NCBI RefSeq assembly: GCF_018320785.1
Contig: NC_054875.1
Location: 532,501-596,500, forward strand
Source: Cheilinus undulatus
Taxonomy: Eukaryota; Chordata; Actinopteri; Labriformes; Labridae
Direction of reading: 5' to 3'
DNA length: 64,000 nt
A program made the position numbers and the translations under genes. The notes beneath the pieces were generated by a model, which worked only from the letters and a program-made list of their open reading frames with translations, was not told where the DNA came from and ran no database searches. Positions 55,857 through 64,000 of this stretch are shown piece by piece; position 1 is the stretch's first letter, and every line of letters starts with the position of its first letter.

Positions 55857-55997
55857 TCAGACTTTGATGCCTTTCACAGCCTTGTTGATGCTCTCCAGCA
55901 GAGCCTTATTCTCCGGGCTCTGGAAGCAGTCCTTGTTGGTGTACATGTCGGTCAGCGTGCTCACGTAGCGGTCGAAGTTCTGCTCTGTGATTGGCTC
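55857..55997 (-). CDS. myt1: myt1 last coding exon (C-terminus, stop)
   Basis: Encodes the last 46 residues, [20 protein letters not shown] and then [10 protein letters not shown]...KAVKGIKV, followed by TGA (55,859-55,857). This is the conserved end of MYT1/MYT1L/ST18 proteins. The exon is in phase 0 with the preceding one, joined after RLPHM. The acceptor reads ctcagcag|GAG, a tandem NAGNAG site: using the first CAG would add one glutamine. It is separated from the previous exon by 6.7 kb, most of it a 41-bp array. Family proteins are nuclear C2HC zinc-finger factors of neural and endocrine cells. MYT1 is chosen over ST18 mainly because pcmtd2 is the neighbour. Confidence 0.92.
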   Translation of the reverse strand, partial: EPITEQNFDRYVSTLTDMYTNKDCFQSPENKALLESINKAVKGIKV

Positions 55998-58900
55998 CTG
56001 CTGAGAACAAACAACAACCAATCACAGCTGAGAAGAGGCAAGACAGGAACTGGAATATTCAAGGACATTAAAGTTCACTACGAACCCGAAACAAGAAATC
56101 AGACTGGGCCACTAAAGCTAAAAACAGAAAACTAGAGAGTAAAAATCACTGAAACTAAAATAAAAACTAAAACTAGAGTGTAAAAATCACTGAAACTAAA
56201 ATAAAAACTAAAACTAGAGAGTCAAAATCACTGAAACTATTAAAAAATAAAAACTAAAACTAGAGAGTAAAAATCACTGAAACTATTAAAAAACTAAAAC
56301 TAGAGAGTAAAAATCACTGAAACTATTAAAAAAAACTAATACTAGAGAGTAAAAATCACTGAAACTATTAAAAAAACTAAAACTAGAGAGTCAAAATCAC
56401 TGAAACTATTAAAAAAAACTAAAACTAGAGAGTCAAAATCACTGAAACTATTAAAAAAAACTAATACTAGAGAGTAAAAATCACTGAAACTATTAAAAAA
56501 ACTAAAACTAGAGAGTCAAAATCACTGAAACTATTAAAAAAAACTAAAACTAGAGAGTCAAAATCACTGAAACTATTAAAAAAAACTAAAACTAGAGAGT
56601 CAAAATCACTGAAACTATTAAAAAAAACTAAAACTAGAGAGTCAAAATCACTGAAACTATTAAAAAAAACTAAAACTAGAGAGTAAAAATCACTGGAACT
56701 ATTAAAAACCTTAACCAAGAGAGTAAAAATCACTGAAACTATTAAAAAAACTAAAACTAGAGAGTAAAAATCACTGAAACTATTAAAAAAACTAAAACTA
56801 GAGAGTAAAAATCACTGAAACTAAAATGAAAACTAAAACTAGAGAGTAAAAATCACAGAAACTAAAATAAAAACTAAAACTAGAGAGTAAAAATCACTGA
56901 AACTAAATTAAAAACTAAAATTAGAGAGTCAAAATGACTGAAACTAAAATAAAAACTAAAACTAGAGAGTAAAAATCACTGAAACTATTAAAAAAACTAA
57001 AACTAGAGAGTCAAAATCACTGAAACTAAAATAAAAACTAAAACTAGAGAGTCAAAATCACAGAAACTAAAATAAAAACTAAAACTAGAGAGTCAAAATC
57101 ACTGAAACTATTAAAAAACTAAAACTAGAGAGTCAAAATCACTGAAACTATTAAAAAAAACTAAAACTAGAGTGTAAAAATCACTGAAACTATTAAAAAA
57201 ACTAAAACTAGAGAGTAAAAATCACTGAAACTATTAAAAAAAACTAAAACTAGAGAGTAAAAATCACTGAAACTATTAAAAAAACTAATACTAGAGAGTA
57301 AAAATCAATGAAACTAAAATGAAAACTAAAACTAGAGAGTAAAAATCACTGAAACTAAAATAAAAACTAAAACTAGAGAGTAAAAATCACTGAAACTAAA
57401 ATAAAAACTAAAACTAGAGAGTCAAAATCACTGAAACTAAAATAAAAACTAAAACTAGAGAGTCAAAATCACTGAAACTAAAATAAAAACTAAAACTAGA
57501 GAGTCAAAATCACTGAAACTAAATTAAAAACTAAAACTAGAGAGTCAAAATCACAGAAACTAAAATAAAAACTAAAACTAGAGAGTAAAAATCACAGAAA
57601 CTAAAATAAAAACTAAAACTAGAGAGTCAAAATCACTGAAACTATTAAAAAACTAAAACTAGAGAGTAAAAATCACTGAAACTATTAAAAAACTAAAACT
57701 AGAGAGTCAAAATCACTGAAACTAAAATGAAAACTAAAACTAGAGAGTCAAAATCACTGAAACTATTAAAAAAAACTAAAACTAGAGAGTCAAAATCACT
57801 GAAACTATTAAAAAAACTAATACTAGAGAGTAAAAATCAATGAAACTAAAATGAAAACTAAAACTAGAGAGTAAAAATCACTGAAACTAAAATAAAAACT
57901 AAAACTAGAGAGTAAAAATCACTGAAACTAAAATAAAAACTAAAACTAGAGAGTCAAAATCACTGAAACTAAAATAAAAACTAAAACTAGAGAGTCAAAA
58001 TCACTGAAACTAAAATAAAAACTAAAACTAGAGAGTCAAAATCACTGAAACTAAATTAAAAACTAAAACTAGAGAGTCAAAATCACAGAAACTAAAATAA
58101 AAACTAAAACTAGAGAGTAAAAATCACAGAAACTAAAATAAAAACTAAAACTAGAGAGTCAAAATCACTGAAACTATTAAAAAACTAAAACTAGAGAGTC
58201 AAAATCACTGAAACTATTAAAAAACTAAAACTAGAGAGTCAAAATCACTGAAACTAAAATGAAAACTAAAACTAGAGAGTCAAAATCACTGAAACTATTA
58301 AAAAAAACTAAAACTAGAGAGTCAAAATCACTGAAACTAAAATAAAAACTAAAACTAGAGAGTAAAAATCACTGAAACTAAAATAAAAACTAAAACTAGA
58401 GAGTAAAAATCACTGAAACTATTAAAAAAACTAAAACTAGAGAGTCAAAATCACAGAAACTAAAATAAAAACTAAAACTAGAGAGTCAAAATCACTGAAA
58501 CTATTAAAAAACTAAAACTAGAGAGTCAAAATCACTGAAACTATTAAAAAACTAAAACTAGAGAGTCAAAATCACTGAAACTATTAAAAAAACTAAAACT
58601 AGAGAGTAAAAATCACTGAAACTATTAAAAAAAACTAAAACTAGAGAGTAAAAATCACTGAAACTATTAAAAAAAACTAATACTAGAGAGTAAAAATCAC
58701 TGAAACTAAAATGAAAACTAAAACTAGAGAGTAAAAATCACTGAAACTAAAATAAAAACTAAAACTAGAGAGTAAAAATCACTGAAACTAAAATAAAAAC
58801 TAAAACTAGAGAGTAAAAATCACTGAAACTAAAATAAAAACTAAAACTAGAGAGTCAAAATCACTGAAACTATTAAAAAACTAAAACTAGAGAGTCAAAA

Positions 58901-61900
58901 TCACTGAAACTATTAAAAAAAACTAAAACTAGAGAGTAAGAATCACTGAAACTATTAAAAAACTAAAACTAGAGAGTCAAAATCACTGAAACTATTAAAA
59001 AACTAAAACTAGAGAGTCAAAATCACTGAAACTATTAAAAAAAACTAAAACTAGAGAGTCAAAATCACTGAAACTAAAATAAAAACTAAAACTAGAGAGT
59101 CAAAATCACTGAAACTAAAATAAAAACTAAAACTAGAGAGTCAAAATCACTGAAACTAAAATGAAAACTAAAACTAGAGAGTAAAAATCACAGAAACTAA
59201 AATAAAAACTAAAACTAGAGAGTAAAAATCACTGAAACTATTCAAAAAACTAAAACTAGAGAGTCAAAATCACTGAAACTAAAATAAAAACTAAAACTAG
59301 AGAGTCAAAATCACAGAAACTAAAATAAAAACTAAAACTAGAGAGTCAAAATCACTGAAACTATTAAAAAACTAAAACTAGAGAGTCAAAATCACTGAAA
59401 CTATTAAAAAAAACTAAAACTAGAGTGTAAAAATCACTGAAACTATTAAAAAAACTAAAACTAGAGAGTAAAAATCACTGAAACTATTAAAAAAAACTAA
59501 AACTAGAGAGTAAAAATCACTGAAACTATTAAAAAAACTAATACTAGAGAGTAAAAATCACTGAAACTAAAATAAAAACTAAAACTAGAGAGTAAAAATC
59601 ACTGAAACTAAAATAAAAACTAAAACTAGAGAGTAAAAATCACTGAAACTAAAATAAAAACTAAAACTAGAGAGTCAAAATCACTGAAACTAAAATAAAA
59701 ACTAAAACTAGAGAGTCAAAATCACTGAAACTAAAATAAAAACTAAAACTAGAGAGTCAAAATCACTGAAACTAAATTAAAACTAAAACTAGAGAGTCAA
59801 AATCACAGAAACTAAAATAAAAACTAAAACTAGAGAGTAAAAATCACTGAAACTAAATTAAAAACTAAAACTAGAGAGTCAAAATCACTGAAACTATTAA
59901 AAAACTAAAACTAGAGAGTAAAAATCACTGAAACTATTAAAAAAAACTAAAACTAGAGAGTAAAAATCACTGAAACTATTAAAAAACTAAAACTAGAGAG
60001 TAAAAATCACTGAAACTATTAAAAAAAACTAATACTAGAGAGTAAAAATCACTGAAACTAAAATAAAAAACTAAAACTAGAGAGTCAAAATCACAGAAAC
60101 TAAAATAAAAAACTAAAACTAGAGAGTAAAAATCACTGAAACTATTAAAAAAACTAAAACTAGAGAGTAAAAATCACTGAAACTATTAAAAAAACTAAAA
60201 CTAGAGAGTAAAAATCACTGAAACTATTAAAAAACTAAAACTAGAGAGTAAAAATCACTGAAACTATTAAAAAAAACTAAAACTAGAGAGTAAAAATCAC
60301 TGAAACTGAAATAAAAACTAAAACTAGAGAGTCAAAATCACTGAAACTATTAAAAAAACTAAAACTAGAGAGTCAAAATCACTGAAACTATTAAAAAAAA
60401 CTAAAACTAGAGAGTAAAAATCACTGAAACTATTAAAAAAACTAATACTAGAGAGTAAAAATCACTGAAACTATTAAAAAAACTAAAACTAGAGAGTCAA
60501 AATCACTGAAACTAAAATAAAAACTAAAACTAGAGAGTAAAAATCACTGAAACTAAAAAAAAAACTAATACTAGAGAGTAAAAATCCCTGAAACTAAAAT
60601 AAAAACTAAAACTAGAGAGTCAAAATCACTGAAACTAAAATAAAAACTAAAACTAGAGAGTAAAAATCACTGAAACTAAAATAAAAACTAAAACTAGAGA
60701 GTCAAAATCACTGAAACTATTAAAAAAACTAAAACTAGAGAGTAAAAATCACTGAAACTATTAAAAAAACTAAAACTAGAGAGTCAAAATCACTGAAATT
60801 AAAAATAAAAACTAAAACTAGAGAGTAAAAATCACTGAAACTGTTAAAAAAACTAAAACTAGAGAGTCAAAATCACTGAAACTATTAAAAAAACTAAAAC
60901 TAGAGAGTAAAAATCACTGAAACTATTAAAAAAACTAAAACTAGAGAGTCAAAATCACTGAAACTAAAATAAAAACTAAAACTAGAGAGTCAAAATCACT
61001 GAAACTATTAAAAAACTAAGACTAGAGAGTCAAAATCACTGAAACTAAAATAAAAACTAAAACTAGAGAGTCAAAATCACTGAAACTATTAAAAAACTAA
61101 GACTAGAGAGTCAAAATCACTGAAACTAAAATAAAAACTAAAACTAGAGAGTCAAAATCACTGAAACTATTAAAAAACTAAGACTAGAGAGTCAAAATCA
61201 CTGAAACTAAAATAAAAACTAAAACTAGAGAGTCAAAATCACTGAAACTATTAAAAAACTAAGACTAGAGAGTCAAAATCACTGAAACTAAAATAAAAAC
61301 TAAAACTAGAGAGTAAAAATCACTGAAACTATTAAAAAAACTAAAACTAGAGAGTAAAAATCACTGAAACTATTAAAAAAACTAAAACTAGAGAGTCAAA
61401 ATCACTGAAACTAAAATAAAAACTAAAACTAGAGAGTCAAAATCACTGAAACTATTCAAAAAACTAATACTAGAGAGTAAAAATCACTGAAACTAAAATA
61501 AAAACTAAAACTAGAGAGTAAAAATCCCTGAAACTAAAATAAAAACTAAAACTAGAGAGTCAAAATCACTGAAACTAAAATAAAAACTAAAACTAGAGAG
61601 TCAAAATCACTGAAACTAAAATAAAAACTAAAACTAGAGAGTCAAAATCACTGAAACTAAAATAAAAACTAAAACTAGAGAGTAAAAATCACTGAAACTA
61701 AAATAAAAACTAAAACTAGAGAGTAAAAATCACTGAAACTATTCAAAAAACTAAAACTAGAGAGTAAAAATCACTGAAATTAAAAATAAAAACTAAAACT
61801 AGAGAGTAAAAATCACTGAAACTATTAAAAAAACTAAAACTAGAGAGTAAAAATCACTGAAACTATTAAAAAAACTAAAACTAGAGAGTCAAAATCACTG

Positions 61901-62707
61901 AAACTATTAAAAAAACTGAAACTAGAGAGTAAAAATCACTGAAATTAAAAATAAAAACTAAAACTAGAGAGTAAAAATCACTGAAACTATTAAAAAAACT
62001 AAAACTAGAAAGTAAAAATCACTGAAATTTAAAATAAAAACTAAAACTAGAGAGTAAAGTTAACTAAAACTAAAAGTAAAACTGTGTTTCATGGCTAACA
62101 GATTTTTAATCACCAGTAAAGAAAATCTAAATTTTAGAAACAAGCTGTTTTCCTAAACCAGACATGGAACCTGTTCCTTGGCCTCTCAGGTTCAAACATG
62201 AACAGGTTTTAGTTTCTTAAAACAGTTGCAAAATAAAAGGTGATGGTTTTTGTTCTGATCACCAAAGATCAAAAAACAGAAGAGTGGTGATGTAACATTC
62301 CTTTCTAGGACACCTGCAGCAGGTCACACATATAGGAATAAAAGAATGTTACATCAGCACTGTTCTGATCCGTGGTCCTCCTTTATGGATCAAAAGTAAA
62401 AACAGAAAACTGCTTCCTCGTCCAGGCTTTGGGTTTTTTGGACTTTATAATCTGGAGAATGTTACATTGTGTTTTTCTTAACGTTACAGTTTCTTAAAGC
62501 CTAAACCTCGATGACGTTATTTTTCTTTGGTTGGCGACGACATGAACTCACATCACTGGAAAAACCGCTACTGGGATCAAAAACCTCCCCTTTCACCTCC
62601 AGACTCATGAAACCAATCAGAGACATGAACGTGAGCCTGAACGACGTGGGTTTAACCATCAGACTGGACGCCGTCCCACGCCATGGCGTACGTCTGCCTT
62701 CACTCAC
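55998..62707 (-). other. myt1: myt1 last intron
   Basis: A 6,710-bp intron; the donor is ATG|GTGAGT. It holds the 41-bp array (56.12-62.06 kb, about 89% of its length) and some 0.65 kb of unique sequence next to the upstream exon. Confidence 0.9.
56118..62058. repeat. 41-bp A-rich minisatellite, ~140 copies
   Basis: Unit actagagagtcaaaatcact then gaaactaaaataaaaactaa and a (41 bp), or with gaaactattaaaaaaactaa in the second half. Small changes in A-run length are frequent. On the transcript strand each unit reads as a T-rich tract followed by TTTCAG, like a splice acceptor. A block at about 57.30-57.77 kb recurs at about 57.84-58.31 kb. Confidence 0.96.
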
Positions 62708-62851
62708 CATGTGTGGCAGGCGGATGTTGGCGAGGCTGCGGATGAGGGCGCGGCTCAGACCCGACAGCTCCATGAACAGAGCCTCGTTCTGCTCCTCGAT
62801 CATCTTGTTCTCGTGCTCGATACTCTTCAGGTTCTTCTCCATGGACGAGAT
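62708..62851 (-). CDS. myt1: myt1 coding exon (coiled coil, second half)
   Basis: A 144-bp exon, 48 codons, phase 0 on both sides. It reads [40 protein letters not shown] and ANIRLPHM. It has heptad-like spacing of hydrophobic residues and many Glu and Lys, as expected for the C-terminal coiled coil of MYT1-family proteins, thought to mediate dimerisation or partner binding. The acceptor is gtggtttcag|ATCTCG and the donor is ATG|GTGAGT. Confidence 0.94.
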
Positions 62852-62933
62852 CTGAAACCACAGAGACCAGCAGAGATTTAGATCTAAGGCCGGGTTCAGG
62901 ACCACAGAGAGCCACAGAGGACTCTACAGTGTA

Positions 62934-62952
62934 CCTAATCCTAACCCTAACA
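62934..62952. repeat. Very short telomere-like run
   Basis: ctaatcctaaccctaac, about two and a half degenerate CCCTAA units in a myt1 intron. Probably chance on its own. Confidence 0.4.
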
Positions 62953-62974
62953 CAGGACCAAAGACCAAACCCAC

Positions 62975-63078
62975 CTGAGTCTGCAGGTTGACCATGTCAG
63001 CCTCCATCTCGTTGTTGGACTCGTTGAGGTCGTTGATCTCTTTGTTGAGCTGCTTGATGTCTTCGTCATTGTCCAGGA
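62975..63078 (-). CDS. myt1: myt1 coding exon (coiled coil, first half)
   Basis: A 104-bp exon giving [20 protein letters not shown] and [15 protein letters not shown]. The first codon is split (G|TC, valine) with the upstream exon. The acceptor is tcttcctcag|TCCTGG and the donor is CAG|GTGGGT. The NDEDIKQL...[11 protein letters not shown] pattern is diagnostic of the MYT1/MYT1L/ST18 coiled coil. Confidence 0.94.
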
Positions 63079-63296
63079 CTGAGGAAGAGACGAGAGGACC
63101 GTGGGATTCAGAATCAGGGTCTAAAATGCCATACATCTGGTCTACATTAACATCTACGTCCTACCAGATGGTCTAAAATCTCTGCTCTCCTGCTGCCTAA
63201 ACTCTGATTTCATGCATTGATGATTTGTGTTTAATGTTTGTGTATTTAGGGTTGGTCAAACATCGTTTAAAGGCTGATTCATAGATCTGCTCTCAC

Positions 63297-63388
63297 CATC
63301 GCCAGCTCTGAACTTGGTGCTCAGGTAATCCTCTGATGGGAACTTGGCCTTCTTCTTGGCGTACAAAGCTCGAGGACATCCTGAGAGG
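63297..63388 (-). CDS. myt1: myt1 coding exon (end of last C2HC zinc finger)
   Basis: A 92-bp exon giving (S)LSGCPRALYAKKKAKFPSED and YLSTKFRAGD. SLSGCPRA is the end of a MYT1-type C2HC finger (the last cysteine ligand is in SGC); the other ligands lie in the next exon upstream, beyond the window. The acceptor is gtctgcag|CCTCTC and the donor is GATG|GTGAGA. The exon starts inside a codon (third base of serine). The KK.AKF stretch forms the linker to the coiled coil. Confidence 0.93.
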
Positions 63389-64000
63389 CTGCAGACAAAC
63401 GAACACGAGATTATAATATCTGATTTATACATGAACACTAATTTATACATGAATCCAAACAGAAAATAATACAGGAGGCCTTAAACATTCTCCTACAGCC
63501 GCCTTTAGGAAGAGCAGAACCAGCGCCTCCTGAAACCACAGAATTATTCAGAAATATTCACCTAAGGAACAGAAGCAACGTCAGAAGAGGTTTGTTATGT
63601 CATCTGTGTTCCCAGTGTTTCCCAGTGTCTCCCAAAGTGTTTCCCAGTGTTTCCCAGCATTTCCCGGTGTTTCCCAGTATTTCCTGGTGTCTCCCATGTC
63701 TCCCAGCATTTCCCCATGTTTCCCAGTATTTCCCAGTGTCTCCCAGTGTTACCCAGTATTTCCAAGTGTCCCCCAGTGTCTCCCAGTAATTCCCAATGTC
63801 TCCAATGTTTCACAGTAATTCCCAGTGTTTCCCAGTTGTTCCCACTGTCTCCCAGTTGTTCCCAGTGTCTCCAAGTGTCTCCCAGTTGTTCCCAGTGTCT
63901 CCCAGTGTCTCCCAGTTGTTTCCAGTGTCTCCCAGTTGTTCTGAGTGTCTCCCAGTCATTCCCAGTGTCTCCCAGTGTTTCCCAGTGTCTCCCAGTTGTT
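63389..64000 (-). other. myt1: myt1 intron, partial, continuing past the window
   Basis: About 200 bp of unique sequence, then a cccagtg-type repeat to the window edge. The next exon (with the rest of the zinc finger) was not reached. Confidence 0.7.
63607..64000. repeat. ~10-bp cccagtgtyt repeat, continuing past the window
   Basis: Short units tcccagtgtt, tcccagtgtc and tcccagttgt arranged in about 10-bp steps, degenerate on the left and more regular to the right. Open frames of 65-73 aa on both strands are artefacts. Confidence 0.93.

Overview
The window is vertebrate nuclear DNA, almost certainly from a ray-finned fish. It holds parts of two intron-containing genes on the minus strand, Tc1/mariner-type DNA transposons of fish type, and a very large amount of minisatellite DNA. 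By eye about 43 of the 64 kb (roughly two thirds) is tandem repeat, in some 17 arrays with unrelated units of about 18-78 bp. No bacterial-style operons, tRNA, rRNA or CRISPR arrays were seen.

Genes. (1) pcmtd2, minus strand, about 33.39 kb down to 11,879. It has a 5' noncoding exon and six coding exons whose splice junctions all fit, giving a 1,254-bp CDS (417 aa). The product is a protein-isoaspartate methyltransferase-like SAM-binding protein with a C-terminal Elongin/Cullin5-type box. (2) The 3' end of a MYT1-family gene (probably myt1), minus strand, 63,388 down to 55,857. Four exons are visible: the tail of the last C2HC zinc finger, the coiled coil and the C-terminus. The gene runs off the right edge. 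From memory of the human map, MYT1 lies upstream of PCMTD2 in the same orientation near the 20q telomere. The same order is kept here, so low coordinates may be the telomeric side.

Layout. 1-1.76 kb: unrecognised DNA. 1.77-7.13 kb: 35/42/49-bp minisatellite. 7.43-9.11 kb: an inverted-repeat DNA element containing two small minisatellites and a 214-bp MITE. 10.1-11.55 kb: 41-bp array carrying AATAAA on the pcmtd2 strand. 11.88-33.39 kb: pcmtd2, with a 13.4-kb intron made of 19-bp and 29-bp repeats, a 3.95-kb intron made of a 41-bp repeat, and a first intron with a 24-bp repeat. 33.4-39.5 kb: 43/45-bp array abutting the pcmtd2 promoter side. 41.3-41.9 kb: nearly perfect 34-bp array. 41.9-46.35 kb: a broken Tc1 element that contains an LTR-like insertion, a 24-bp minisatellite and a second, Sleeping Beauty-like Tc1 copy. 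46.4-55.8 kb: myt1-pcmtd2 intergenic or myt1 3'-UTR DNA with telomere-like, 38-bp, 57-bp and 18-bp arrays. 55.86-64 kb: myt1, with a 5.9-kb 41-bp array in its last intron.

The most notable features are: tandem repeats fill nearly every intron and spacer without touching an exon; AATAAA hexamers lie on the gene strand in the extragenic arrays but not in the intronic ones; a six-copy array carries a CTCF-like motif between the genes; a 19-bp array carries an NF-Y/CCAAT-like motif; and minisatellites have arisen inside transposons. I did not find a convincing new protein system. The novelty is in genome structure. All copy numbers and consensus units were judged by reading, not computed.
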